In this document: piece after piece, positions 1 through 11,059 of the stretch | Layout of the letters: each line of letters opens with the position of its first letter | Position numbering within the stretch: position 1 is the first letter of the stretch | Source: Atopsyche davidsoni | Taxonomy: Eukaryota; Arthropoda; Insecta; Trichoptera; Hydrobiosidae | DNA length: 64,000 bases | Assembly (NCBI GenBank): GCA_022113835.1 | Contig: JAILWY010000029.1 | Span: forward strand, 692,001 to 756,000 | Reading direction: 5' to 3' | Made by a program: the position numbers and the translations under genes | The notes under the pieces: model-generated | The model's input: only the letters and a program-made list of their open reading frames with translations | Told to the model about the DNA's origin: nothing | Database searches by the model: none

Positions 1-908
1 AATAGCTAAAAATACAAATATCAATAAAATAAGGTAGAAAAAATGTGATTATGTCATAAAGGAGGAACGATAATGGTAGTTTAAGGGTGAATTCTTTATA
101 TATAGATCGCGGGAAATGTGTATATTATGGTAATTGAATGGTGTGTCTGACATGTTCTTGAAATTGAGGCATGGGTGAAGTAGTTAATTTTTTTTTTATT
201 AAATGGAATATTCTAAAACAGCAATAAACAATCTCCCATTAATGTGGAGTGTATAATTATTAGTTTTTATAAAAATGTGAATTACTTACTTTCTTGCAAT
301 TTCGCTAATAAATTCTACTATTTTGAAGTATCGTATTTGCGTGTACAGTTACAAATTGTATAAAATAATACGTCTTTCCGAATTTTTTCACGCATTAATG
401 GGTTGAACGTAGTTTCTGTGACAATAGAAAATAGTCGGCCGTGGCACGACACTCCTCTTAATTATCCTAAAAAAATATATGTTATTAATACGTCGACAAA
501 ACCGTAATTATTTCTCTAGGCCGTTATTTTCTACCCTTTTCTATTTCGTTGTTATTTATTATTTAATTAATTTGGCGCGCTGCTCCGGCCCTGCGCACAG
601 TCGCCAGCGACTGATTACTAAAATATCATTAGTAGTGACTACTCATTGGTCGTTAGTGCGACCATCGCCCCTCCCGCGAGCTCGTGATTTTCGAATTGGA
701 TATTGTTGCCTTTGACGTGGCCAAGAAGGATAACTGGGTAGGACAACACACAAATCCAACCAGGTATGTCCAGGTCCTTACTGACTCTGTTTGAAGACAG
801 TGGTCGCCATCATTAGGGTAGAATATAAGATTTGTGATTTATGAGATCGGTTTGGCGTATTGTGTCGAATTGTTGGAGACATCCCCAGGTCCACACACGC
901 GTAGTCCC

Positions 909-962
909 ACCTGTGTAAACATCAGCTGTTGCACGTCACTCTGACAGGTGTCGGCACAGGTA
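909..962. promoter_or_regulatory. cluster of four E-box (CANNTG-type) sites
   Basis: Within 54 bp lie CACCTG (909), CAGCTG (923), CAGGTG (945) and CAGGTA (957). CACCTG/CAGGTG are binding sites for Snail-family zinc fingers and bHLH factors. The cluster sits in a GC-richer patch, which fits an enhancer, but binding is only inferred and short motifs recur by chance. Confidence 0.25.
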
Positions 963-1450
963 ATAAATGTTGCCGTGGGGTCGTGTCGCTCTCCTCACGC
1001 CGGAGCGGGCAGCGACACTTTTTCTTATTTACTTTAATTATATCCTAGAATTCGCGGCTGTCACTCTGGCCATTTGTCATATCAACCCCGCCGAGTGTGG
1101 CGTTGCACGAGCTCGACCAGACGTAGCTCAAAAACAATACACGATCTAAGTCTAGCTACAATAGCTCCAAACGTCGAGCCACACTCTCGACGCCGCCGCT
1201 GCCAACCGCGTGGCTCTCGATCCACACCATACTTGCGAAACGCGCAACCGGGTCGAGGGCAATTCATATTTATATCCATTTAATATGAGTCGATAAAACA
1301 CCGTGTTTTAGTTAATCGCCGTTCTATTATAAAACCCGAGGTAATAGCAGATACATGTTTTTTTTTCCAATCGTTAAATTGATAATGTATTTCTGTTTAA
1401 TATTTGATCGTGTTTTAACTTATGACTTATTGATTCATGTTTATAAAAAA

Positions 1451-1492
1451 AAAAAAAACCCATAATGATTAAATATAAAGTGGGTTTTTTTT
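1451..1492. repeat. poly-A / poly-T hairpin with CCCA-TGGG base
   Basis: A 12-base arm of eight A followed by CCCA (1451-1462) is matched perfectly by TGGG plus eight T (1481-1492), with an 18-base AT-rich loop. No gene ends nearby, so a terminator role is not implied. It may be the remains of a small foldback element. Confidence 0.5.
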
Positions 1493-1567
1493 AACACGGT
1501 ACACATTAACACCGAGTTGTCCTTGGCTTATGTGTATCAATTAAATATAATAATTAACGCAGTCTAT

Positions 1568-1612
1568 TCTATATATATATAGTCCGTTCTATATATATAT
1601 ATATATTTATAT
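1568..1612. repeat. TA microsatellite, interrupted
   Basis: Two TA-repeat tracts are each preceded by a TTCTA-type segment and separated by GTCCG, so the tract looks like a duplicated short unit followed by TA expansion. No function is implied. Confidence 0.7.
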
Positions 1613-2459
1613 ATTTTAGTAGATAAGACTAACAATTTTCATGTTCGTATTATACTACGAGTTTCGATGAAAAATAGTTTTAGTTATACCATCGTTAGAC
1701 CATCTTCTGCGATTTCTTTATCCCTATATATCAGTTCTCTCAAACGAACTTAAAATTGCAAACCGCTCGCTTGATCGACTCGCTAAGTATAGCAGTCCAC
1801 TCTGTATATCGTCGTCCATCACTATGATGTTTACAAACAAAATTGCAAAAGCGACACTCCATATTCGACCTCAAAATGACAGACAGTAAATAAGATATGA
1901 AGTCGGTCATTAAGTTTCACACCGCGCAAACTTTTAAAAATCCTGTTTTAAAATATTGAATATGGTCCGATATTTAATTTTGCTTGTCTCTAAAGTAGGC
2001 TAAATCTAAAGTTGCACTTTTTAATGGCGTGTGATTAAATTTGATTACTGTGCTTTTTTATTTGTGTTCTTCTACAAACGATCAATTGAAATGATTTTGC
2101 TGTCTATTCTTTAATACCCATATCGGTTGAGGTCTTTGTCGGAGAATTTTTGAAAATAAAAAAAAAAATGTAGGGTTGAGAGGCAATTATTGGATATTCT
2201 GGAATGTGGGCGCCCTTTGAATTGCGGTATTTTATTGTTAATCATCAATGTGTTGTGTTTGGTTAAAATATTATTATTTTTATGTATGTTTGGAGGAGAA
2301 GATACAATGCGGAGAATTTATAATTTTTACAAAGGATGTTAGATTATTTAGGCCGGTTGAAATTGGCAGTCGGCGCTTGCCAGGAAATCTTCATCGCGGG
2401 GACGTCGAAATGCAAGTAGACCGAACATGCGATGGATATAGAGATGAAGATAAGCGGAG

Positions 2460-2556
2460 ACTGTCATGCTTTGGGCAGACATTTTCTCGGAGCAGGTCGG
2501 ATCCCATCGCGGGTTTCAGCGCTAAGCGAGCGCACTAACCGCTCAACCACGAGGTG
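2460..2556 (-). repeat. tRNA-derived SINE head (family S1)
   Basis: Read on the minus strand from 2556, the sequence has a Pol III A-box-like segment (TGGTTGAGCGGTTAGTGCG), then GCTCGCTTAG and a weak B-box-like GGGATCCGACC. The core GC[AG]CGCTCGCTT recurs at 20.7 and 47.0 kb, with related heads at 24.9 and 44.6 kb, which defines a dispersed family. The body probably continues towards 2340. The cloverleaf is not intact, so this is not a functional tRNA gene. Confidence 0.5.
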
Positions 2557-2613
2557 GTTTTAATTGATTTGTCAATTCATTGGCTCGGTTCGGCCTGTCG
2601 CGTCAGACTCTGC

Positions 2614-2640
2614 CTCGCCTGATGAAGCCATTGAAACATA
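2614..2640 (+). repeat. CTGATGA...GAAAC motif (dispersed retroelement-like signature)
   Basis: CTGATGA followed seven bases later by GAAAC matches the catalytic core pattern of a hammerhead ribozyme (CUGANGA ... GAAA), although the spacer here does not form an obvious stem II. Related motifs occur at 33.2, 40.1, 53.4, 59.4 and 62.2-62.4 kb. Penelope-like and other retroelements carry such motifs, but that assignment is an inference. Confidence 0.3.
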
Positions 2641-4140
2641 GTTTAGAATGAAATTATATAAACAGTTTGACCTTTCCTTATCGTCGCAGCATCTTGGGGT
2701 TCACCTTTTGACGGGGAGGCGTCGCGCAGCCGGCGCGCGCTGTTCGCAATAAGATGCATTGAAATCCGCTCACCGGTCGGGGGTGACCCCCGGCTATTAG
2801 AAACTCAGCGGGACAGTCGCGACGAACATGCAAAACAAACCGGAAATCACCGCGTTACTGCCCGGAAGTTGTTGAAGTTGAAGTGTGTGTACATATGATT
2901 CACTCGTGATTATAACATGTACATTTTGTAGATATTGTACATGAAAACATGTTGCTAATAATAAGCGTTTACCGGATTAATCAATCGGGGAAATGTCGTT
3001 TTTTTTACGTCGTGGTACTTTTAAATCGAGCTATGGCGGATGCCCGTTATATTCGGCGTCGCGACATCCGACCTAAAAATTTAAACAAATCGCTACTATG
3101 CAGGCTTCATTTTTGTGCATAGTGCTTTGTTGCTTTTATCAAATTGAAATTTTACCCGATGGTACCGGAAGCCGGGAACGGGTGGTCACCGCGATGGGTT
3201 GCCCAACCTCTTGGCTTTCACCGGCGCCGCTCCTCGCGGGCCTCAGGAGTGTCTCGGGCTGCAGCGCTGATCGATGAGCTTCTGCAAATCCAGCATGCTC
3301 AGCATGCGCCTCTACCCGCGTCAGCTGTTGCGTTAAGGCTTTTATGGAATGTGTTTTCTTGCATAAATGCATTTTCAAATAGCTGCTGATGGATGCAGAA
3401 TTAAATGCAGTCAATCATCCTATAACGCGGTTCTCACAACGTGGAGCAAAACTTGCGAAAGATATTTTCGGAGAACAGATTTTTTTGGTTCGTATTTCTT
3501 GAACTTGAAAATTAATAACTTTACTTGATGTATGATGTGTATTTGCGTACTTCTTGGCATTTTAACGACTTACGCGTTCACGCTTTAAGTAGCTAATCGA
3601 ATTCCTAAGTCAGTAAATGTGTTTGCAGTATATTTAATGCATACGCTTGAGTCTTTGTCATTTTACCATTTTTTATTATAAGTGTTGAAACAATTTTAAT
3701 TCTGAATAAAAATTGTCAATTTTGTTTAAAATTTTAAAACGTTGGTAAAATCATAAGTGTTAATTTATTATATTGTGTATATTAAAATATGTGAATTCAT
3801 TTCATAGCATGCAATGCTCAATGACTGCACGCCATTGTTTTTTTTATTTGAATATTATTGTACGAGCACAATCTCCATATTTAAAAATAACGCGATTCAA
3901 TGTATTTTGATTATCAAACCAGCACCTATTTTTTTTACAAAAATATATGAATCCTATTTTTTTAAATGTGTAGAATAAAAAAATAGCACTATAGAGAGAA
4001 TCCTACCCGAGTATTATAAAAAAATATAAATAATATTTTTCGTCATTTCGTGTATGTGTATACCTGAAACACATATTTATTTAATCATAGAACGTATGAC
4101 ACTGCCTTTTGTGTAAACTTGCGCTGTATTCATTTGAGAT
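2640..4140. other. non-coding block with one GC-rich patch
   Basis: The only noteworthy part is the GC-rich patch at 3144-3414, where all three minus-strand frames and one plus frame are partly open. One minus frame reads MLSMLDLQKLIDQRC and ends at a TGA near 3244; another is open for 91 codons. No clear polypyrimidine acceptor precedes either, so no exon is called. The rest is AT-rich and featureless. Confidence 0.5.
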
Positions 4141-4143
4141 ACG

Positions 4144-4158
4144 GCGCATGCGCATTGG
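4144..4158. promoter_or_regulatory. NRF1-type palindrome plus inverted CCAAT box
   Basis: GCGCATGCGC is the full palindromic consensus of NRF1 (Erect wing in flies). It is followed directly by ATTGG, the reverse of CCAAT. This pairing is typical of TATA-less promoters of broadly expressed genes. GC-rich DNA follows for about 150 bp. No open frame that would define a transcript start was found. Confidence 0.45.
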
Positions 4159-4196
4159 TTTCCATTAAAAATGGAGTAAGCCAGGAGCGCGGCACC

Positions 4197-4210
4197 TGGC
4201 CACCAGCGGC
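4197..4210 (+). promoter_or_regulatory. CTCF-like site 1
   Basis: TGGCCACCAGCGGC fits most of the CTCF core (TGGCCACCAGGGGGC) with a shortened G run. It lies 66 bp before a better match in the same orientation and 40 bp after the NRF1-type palindrome. Called from the motif only. Confidence 0.35.
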
Positions 4211-4262
4211 TCCATGAATAATTGCCTCCCAGGGTCACTCCGGTTCATCCCCGCCTGGTCGT

Positions 4263-4276
4263 CCAGCAGGGGGCGG
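4263..4276 (+). promoter_or_regulatory. CTCF-like site 2 (strong core match)
   Basis: CCAGCAGGGGGCGG matches the CTCF core consensus (CCASYAGRKGGCRS) at every core position. With site 1 it makes a same-orientation pair. CTCF is an insulator and architectural protein with the same core motif in insects and vertebrates. Occupancy cannot be judged from sequence alone. Confidence 0.45.
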
Positions 4277-4668
4277 CGGTTCGTTCCTCCTCCGGCCAGC
4301 CCCGCGAGATAATACACTGGAACCTAGTAATTGACATAACTGATTGACAGCTTTATGTATAAAATTATATTGGGAACAAATGTTGTAAAACAGTTCATTC
4401 TGTAGACGTGTCACTGTTTTAGCATGCAGGAATCATTTGCTGTGGTAGATGTAGATAAGTTGTGGTTTATTGACGTCGTTGTCCGGCGTTTATTTATTGA
4501 TCTTACAGCCTTCGGTACTATAAATTAAATCGTGCGCTATGATGTCACTAAACCCTAGTGTATTTAAACCTGCTCAGGTGAACGTCTATGCATAGCAAAT
4601 TGGTTGTCTCTGTTCAATATAGAGTTCGGCCGAGTAGATGTGTAAGGGATTGTTATTTAAAACTGCAG

Positions 4669-5046
4669 CAGTGGCGTGCAGTAGATTTGGCGGTTTTATT
4701 ATTTTAATTATTGTATATAAGAACTCTGTTAATCTCGCTAATGGAACTGGCGTTACATGACAACCGTGTAAAACGAATCATTTTTACATTATTAAAATTT
4801 ACATTGCAGAATTTCTGCTTTTTCTATCAAATCATAATACAATTTTTAGTGACGCAATATCGTACCTACCCAGTATGTCGTTAAAGTCTGCATTATGTCC
4901 GAAACCAATCGTCTAATTTTCCACATGCGCTGCGTATATTTTATCGCAGATTTATCATGAACAAATTACCGTGTAAGTACAAAGTTGAGTGTACATAATT
5001 TATTATATTAGGCAAGCGTCGCTTTGTTGTGAACCGCACGCCACTG
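4669..5046. mobile_element. 378-bp element with CAGTGGCGTGC inverted ends
   Basis: The left end starts CAGTGGCGTGCAGT, and the right end reads CAGTGGCGTGCGGT on the minus strand. The interior is AT-rich and non-coding. The same 11-mer occurs alone at 20459, 24378, 24753, 39837 and (reversed) 63067, so it marks the terminus of a dispersed family. CAGTGG-type ends are typical of hAT-like transposons, but no matching 8-bp target duplication was found, so superfamily and exact limits are uncertain. Confidence 0.5.
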
Positions 5047-5330
5047 TTTATAGAAGTTCGGACCCGTCTTGTGACACTGTGGCAACCCGTCACGGCGCAT
5101 TCCCGTGACGTCATCGGAGATACCTGCAACCCGAGCCTGCCCGGCCAGCTGGCGCACCTCGCTCGCCTCGCATTGCTGTGCAGCCGGTGGCGCTAGTAGC
5201 CGGCGCGAAAAAACACGCCCCAAGTAGCATCTGTTGCGCGAGTAAAACGTAATTAAACTTTGATCGAGACGTCCCCGGTTCAATCCCCGTCCTGGCGGGT
5301 GAATCTCACTCTCGCCTGAAAACGAGTTGT
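5020..5330. other. GC-rich island with CRE and Pol III B-box-like sequence
   Basis: The island contains TGACGTCA at 5106-5113 and GGTTCAATCCC near 5278, a good Pol III B-box that may be the end of a SINE. The minus strand is open for 111 codons (5008-5343). A 52-bp segment flanked by CTGCACAG (acceptor-like) and GCAG|GTATCT (donor-like) falls inside it. The segment is too short and GC-biased to call an exon. Confidence 0.35.
5106..5113. promoter_or_regulatory. CRE/ATF octamer TGACGTCA
   Basis: Perfect palindromic cAMP-response element, bound by CREB/ATF-family bZIP proteins. It is one of four perfect octamers in the window (also 5668, 49160 and 56102), all in GC-rich patches. Confidence 0.4.
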
Positions 5331-5599
5331 ATCGACTTTGCATGTGTCAATACAATTTTATTTATTTATTGAAAATAATCAAGCACTCTTAGTTGTAGTG
5401 ACGCAATGCTATTTCTCATCGCAGTATAAATTAATTGTTACGTTTGTAAAAATTTACCAAAAATATTTTTATGAACCCTGCGCATACATCTGGCGTGTTT
5501 CTTTCTATATCCGGCAATTATTGTTAATATAATTACGGACTATCGCTTATAGAGCCATTCAGCGACACTAAAAGATCGTAAAAATAAAATATCTCCCAT

Positions 5600-5850
5600 C
5601 CATTAGGCGCGCCAGAACCTGTTCCTCCACACGCTGCGCGCCGGCCGCGACCGGCTCTCGGCCCCGGTGACGTCACGCCGGGTCCTTCGCCGGTTTCTCG
5701 TGCTCCTCCGCGGACGTCACTGCGGATACTTTGCATGTGCACCATCGCAGCAAAATCTAGCGATACAGAACAGCGATCCACCCCGAGAATCGTTCGCCGC
5801 TGTCACGTGACCCGCGGGGGGAGAGTGGGGCGCGTGGACGCTCCCCCCGG
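5600..5850. other. CpG island with CRE octamer
   Basis: A CpG-dense stretch contains TGACGTCA at 5668-5675 and abruptly replaces AT-rich DNA. The minus strand is open for 82 codons (5533-5781), but composition alone explains that. It looks like a promoter or enhancer island rather than an exon. Confidence 0.4.
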
Positions 5851-7290
5851 TATCTCCCATTCCTGGCCACAATTAACATAACTCCTCGAGAGCGCCGCTA
5901 TCTGCCCTCGACCATCGCTCCGGCATCAGCAGTGTTTGACCACAGCTGTCGCGTCCGTCTGAGACATTTTCTTATTTTATTTCAACCTCTTTAACTTCAT
6001 ACCGTTGCGATTTCGCTGTTGACGATGATCACCGTCAAATATTTAATAAATCCGCACATTAACCTACATTATCGATAAACTCGTATGAGTATAGTTTATG
6101 AGATACCTGGCATCCTCAAAACGTCCTGCTACTCCGTCAAGATTTCCACACTTCTTTTCCCCATAGCCTAACTTTCCCTAGCTTTAAGTAAACTTCAAAC
6201 CCTCTACTATCCAATTCAATTGTGTACATATTAAGTAACATTTTCATATAACAATAAAAATAGTAATTTTAATGTTACTCGAGATCGGTTCTTCGGGTGG
6301 GTCGCGCGTCGCGGGGCAGACCTTTACAATCCGCGTGTTTTTTTTTTTATCTCGCGTTCTCGGTTGGCAGTATTGTTGCGCGTTTGATTTATCGCGATGC
6401 TCCCGCGATAAATTAGTTTTAATAAATTCCGAATTCCGCGACCGTAATTGATATTTACGGGGCGAACCCACGGCGAATGCCGAGCACATCAATTTATATT
6501 TACGCCGCCATGTTGGGATTTGCAAATCAGCTGTCCCGACACTGAAGCCGTACACTGCGGATTATAGGATTTGAAGCAAGTTTTGTCGCTTTGGGTGAGA
6601 GGTCCGGCATCGGAGATGCTACGAAGACAATTTTATTCTAATTTACTTCAGTTATTTTTGAAACGCAGATGTGAAGATTATACTGGGTAGAAGTTACCCG
6701 TTCGAAAGATTTAAGAGCGGTTTATTGGATTGGCACCCCACGCTCCCATGGTATTTGCACTTATGCATGTTAATTTAAGAATGTGATTATATTCGTGGTA
6801 GATATAACGTCTGTTCGAGTGAAAGTCTTTAAACCTGTGAAACGAGGTTGACTGAGTATACCGATCGCTCATAATCGATCACATCGTTGCTTTGTCGGTC
6901 GTTTGAACAATTCGAAGTGTCCCCAAAGATGTCACAAGCGTTTTTATTACGTTGGTCAATTTGTCAGGTTGCTCCTAACGCCCCACAAAGTCTGCACTTT
7001 CATGTTTGTTCCAATAAAAATAAAATATATAGTGCCTTTTTGTTATTGCTTGTTACGAAGCACGAAGGAAACAATACAGATTGGTACCAAAATCATTACC
7101 TCCGAAGAGAAGCAAAGTAACAACTAACAACTGTATGTATATATATATTTTTTTTTATCTAATAATAGATGATAAAAAAAATGTTCTTTATAACACAAAG
7201 CTCAAGTTTTTCGCTCAGCGCCATTTTAAAAAAGCTGTAATTTTCTCGAAAAATTTCTCGCCGCACGGGCAATAAGAATAACTTAGCAGC
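5850..7290. other. non-coding block
   Basis: AT-rich DNA with a GC-richer patch at 6280-6550. Minus-strand frames there are open for about 100 codons but show no recognisable domain or splice signals. I see nothing else to annotate. Confidence 0.5.
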
Positions 7291-7291
7291 T

Positions 7292-7335
7292 ACGTGGTCT
7301 CGCTCTCGTGGTCTCGCGGTCTCGCGCTCTCTCCC
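7292..7335. repeat. GGTCTCGC-type CT-rich repeat at island edge
   Basis: Imperfect repetition of GTCTCGC and CTCTCG, GA-rich on the minus strand, precedes a CpG-dense stretch that runs to about 7500. GAGA-type repeats are bound by GAGA-factor-like proteins at insect promoters. No transcript start can be assigned. Confidence 0.4.
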
Positions 7336-7529
7336 CGCCGCGGAGGGCCCTTCATTAGCTGGCCCTGCTCGGCGCCGGAGCTCCTCTTTGATCTCGCGGC
7401 CGGCGAGGGGAACCTGCGAAAATTGGTTCTTCCCTCTGCGGCGGTAATGCGGAGGCGGCGCCACTCGGCTTTCCTTTCTGCCCGCTCTCCCCTGCGGTGT
7501 ATTTTTTCATCAGCAAGTCATTATGGCTG

Positions 7530-9285
7530 ATTGATCCTCGTGTGGGAAATATATTTTTTTAATGATTTTATTATTGGACTTTTCAAACCGCCTGCGGTTG
7601 TTTGTGTACGATTCTCTGCAACGCGAGAAAACGGTGCACATTACTATAAATCTTCAACATTTTATATAATATCAAATACCGCAGCTGAAAAAAATTATTC
7701 CCTCGACATCCGTTGCTATTGTTAGTTTATTTAGCCAAGGATATGAGCCAGTACTGTCGGTATCGTAGGTTCTAAGCTACAACTATTTTAGTGAAGTTTG
7801 CTGGTCATCTGGCTCAGAGTAGACGTCGGTTTCTCACTGCTTCTTTTAATTAAGATTCGTTGTCTGGCAAAGCCTCGAACATCCGTGACTAATTCCTGGC
7901 GATGTTTCCTCTAAGCGATTCGGTACAAAAACCGAGCAACGTCCACGACAATAGATTCGAATCTCTCTTCCGAGAAGTTAATGTCCACTCGACACAAATC
8001 CAATGAGAGAAAAACCACCGCTTTCCCTACAAAATACACAGCACAGTCTTATATTTGTGCTCGGCTAATAGCCCGTGACCGCGGGATGGGTTTTTCGTTT
8101 TGGCCGTGTGTACGTCTAACCTAACCTAACCCGGTATTATTGGAGGCGCGAATTTTAAGGGTGACTGCATGCTGTGTTTTTGTTTGCCTATTTGTTTTGG
8201 ATCTGCAAACGGGAGAGTTTCGAATGTGTAGCACGAAGAGTCAAATTCAGTTAATATGAATGAATCTAAAATACTGTATTTTTTAAAAAAATATAATATT
8301 ACCTGTTCCTAATAATAATACTTTTATAAGTTTAAAAAGATAACTAATTTAATAAAAAGTGTTTGTTGTTGTTGATTCACACGCTGGGGTTATTTTTTCC
8401 CTACCGATCTCTAATCATCGTCGCTTATCTATTTTTGTGTATTTTTTTGATAACTTACTTTGAATATTTTTTATCCAAACTAAATCAAATCTAATCTGTG
8501 GTTTCGTTTAATCGACCGTTTCCTTTCCATCATGAGTGATTATTTGGCTGACTGTTTTTTTTTTATCATAGTTGCGGTAACATTAAATGATAACGTTCTT
8601 ATTTTTATTTTAACTCGTTCATTCATTAGTAAATTTTCATTTTAATTTAAATTTATTTTGACATGATATGTTATCTGGTTTGTTACAAACAAATCATCCG
8701 AGCTTTATTTTAAACATTTCGAAATACAGTGTTCACGATAAAACAGTTTCATTTTAACACACCACATTTAAACAACCAATTGCCTATTTGGCTTGAATAC
8801 TACGAAAATATATGTTTGCGAGTGAAATACTTTAATATTTGTAGTCTCCAAGCCACATTGGCTATGTATATTTATTGTACATTTCAATGCTTTAAGATTT
8901 GTAGATCGAGGGTGGAAAACCTAAATCGATATAGGTACCTCGATGTGGTCTCTTAGATATGATCAAAATTACACGTCCATATATTTTTACTGGAAGTACA
9001 TACCGATTTAAGACCTTTTTTTACCCAAAGTTTAAGATCTGTCCCGGAGATATGATTCAAGCATTCAAAAGAGCTCCGCCACATTAACTTAGCATGTTAT
9101 ATTGTTCGATCGGTATATCCGACCAGTTTAATGTAGAATTGAGTCCATTTGACAAAACCAGTCACGGGCAGCCGCGCGCCCCGTAATTAATGTCCTAAAT
9201 TAATTTTAAAACGGTCCGTGCGCTGTTCACCAAGAGGTCCGCGGGAATGTCGCCCGGGACGGGGCCTATCTGCCATCGCCGGCTA
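7530..9285. other. non-coding block
   Basis: AT-rich, without supported genes. It contains only the telomere-like tract at 8116 and unremarkable short open frames. Confidence 0.5.
8116..8132 (-). repeat. interstitial TTAGG-type telomeric tract (three units)
   Basis: CTAAC CTAAC CTAAC CC reads as GGTTAGG-type repeats on the minus strand, the ancestral insect telomere unit. Three units are enough to notice but may arise by chance or from a transposon end. Confidence 0.5.
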
Positions 9286-9288
9286 GAA

Positions 9289-9353
9289 GCCACCAGCCAC
9301 CAGCCACCAGTCACCAGCCACCAGCCACCAGCCACTAGCCACCAGTCACCAGC
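9289..9353. repeat. minisatellite of 7-bp unit CCACCAG
   Basis: About nine head-to-tail copies of a 7-base unit (CACCAGC with T or A variants) lie in a CpG-rich patch. The plus strand translates as short Ser-His-Gln-Pro repeats, but no gene surrounds it. It is probably a replication-slippage product. Confidence 0.8.
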
Positions 9354-9434
9354 CGAGGGGTCCGAGTGCTCGGCTGCACCCAGCGTGGCGCGGTCCCCGG
9401 CGCGCGTCCTTAATGTCCGTGTAATTTAAATCAA

Positions 9435-9678
9435 TGGTCGTTGGATGCTTTGAATTTTTGTTCGGTTTTGTGGCTGGACGTTAGGGAACTCGAGGTCATC
9501 GTCGCCGACGTCTTTGGCGCCGCTTTCCGCGTCGGGTCTCGGTCTCCATGACGTCCTCGGTCATCTGTGAAATTCTTGGTTTCATCTGTTAAGTCTTTGA
9601 TTTGGTCTCCGAAGTCGTTGGTCCATATATCATAGGTGCTTATTTTAAACTTACAATTGTTGTTAGTATTACCAGCGT
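9435..9678 (-). other. candidate exon or ORF with Asp/Thr-rich product
   Basis: On the minus strand a frame is open for about 75 codons between stops near 9678 and 9435. It reads NDFGDQIKDLTDETKNFTDD and then a Lys/Ser/Thr-rich tail ending FKASNDH. The hydrophilic, charged composition looks more like protein than the surrounding AT-rich frames. There is no upstream ATG in frame, so it would have to be an exon, and acceptor candidates are weak. The DNA has a loose repeating GAC periodicity, so low complexity may explain the open frame. No family recognised. Confidence 0.2.
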
Positions 9679-10637
9679 TTCAATTCTCATGATTCAATTA
9701 ATCAATGAGCTCAATTGCGCTACGGTCCTTTGACTCGTGTCAAGTTCTTGTAGTAGTTTATGCATAAAATAGATTGGAATAAACATTTTAACTGATATAT
9801 AATGAAATTCTCCCGAGTATAGCATGCATAAATATTCAAACCTCTCATTGAAAAAAACATATATCAATGGATGAAAGTAAAGTGTATCGGCTAAAGATAG
9901 AACCTCCACGACACGGCTGCAGAGAAGGGGTTGTGCCACAGCAGACTTTCAGAGAGAGCATGGACGATAACGAGCAGGCGATGACAAGCCAAAAGAGCTG
10001 GAAACGCGCGGACGAAGTCGAGGCGAGGAGCTGACGGTATCTGCCGATGATGCAACGCCAAATGCTGGCCAATAGTGTGAAATCGTATTTATATATTAGT
10101 GCCGAGAGTGCGATCTGTGGGAGGACAGGCGAGCACCGAGCGGTGAGTCTTCGATAAAAATATCTGCCCGTGGTCACTTGCATGAATGCATTATCAAAAA
10201 TAACGTGGCATTGATCTTGGATTGTACCTTTACTACGGTTGAGGTTAAAAAATATGTTAAACCAATCAATACCATGCGTTACATGTTTGCAAGTGAAGCA
10301 TTAGGGGAGGGGCGCCTCGTACACAAAAACAATTAAAATCTAAGTCTGTTGATCTAAAAGTGAACCTCAAGATCTAGATCGTAGATCCTCCCGATGAGAT
10401 CGGGCCCGGCTCGGCCGCGTCAGTGCTCGTACTCGTCCATGACGAATGACACTCACTCATGTTGAGAAATATTGTCAAACATTATTACTAACAAAAAACC
10501 AACGCGGATAGTCCCGGCCGCATTCCTCGGGCGTCACTCGGCCTATCGAGCGCCGGCATCGGGGCTCTTCATTGGCTGATGGATGATTTCGGCTGTCCCG
10601 CGATTGGCTTTCAATATTATTCTAATTTTGAAATCGT

Positions 10638-11051
10638 TTAATTAAATTCAAATTTGGAACGCAGGTAATTCGGCTTACGGCGGAGACGTTCTGTAAGTAG
10701 TAAATAAACATGTGCCTTATCGTGTTGGGAATCTACTATAGAATACGGCCTCCGCCCGGCGTGGCGTCCGAACAACAGGAGAAGAAGCGTGATTAACGAG
10801 ATATGAAGGCTTTTTGGTGGGTCGGAAATGAATTGATAGCCCGACGGTGGGAAAGGCCCATCGGGGGGCTCGAACCCGAGAACTGTGCGACCACTGGTTC
10901 TGTATTGAACACTGTGGAGTTGGGGCGTCGACGGTGAGCTAGAATTAAGGGTGTATACTTTTTTAAATTTCACTCGTCCCTTCGGTGTGGCCGGCAGACA
11001 AGACGCTCGTCGCCGACATCTCCGACATCTCCGACCGCCGGGTGACGCCAT
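10638..11051 (-). other. 137-codon open frame over a probable repeat with Pol III B-box
   Basis: An ATG-initiated frame runs to a TAA at 10638. Its DNA includes GGTTCGAGCCC near 10865 (minus strand), a good Pol III B-box, followed by GC-rich sequence, so a tRNA-derived SINE lying over the frame is as likely as a gene. A direct repeat of CCGACATCT sits at the start (about 11013-11034). No domain recognised; not called as a gene. Confidence 0.2.
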
Positions 11052-11059
11052 CTCACTGA

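Larger units (their letters stand above)
1..2440. other. AT-rich non-coding block
   Basis: No supported gene. Open frames are short and lack coding character. The block holds an E-box cluster near 909-962, a GC-richer patch at about 900-1260, a poly-A/poly-T hairpin and a TA microsatellite, listed separately. It could be intronic or intergenic. Confidence 0.6.

Noticed and set aside
3144..3414. exon with MLSMLDLQKLIDQRC
   Set aside because: Attractive peptide, but three frames are similarly open and the only acceptor lacks a pyrimidine tract.
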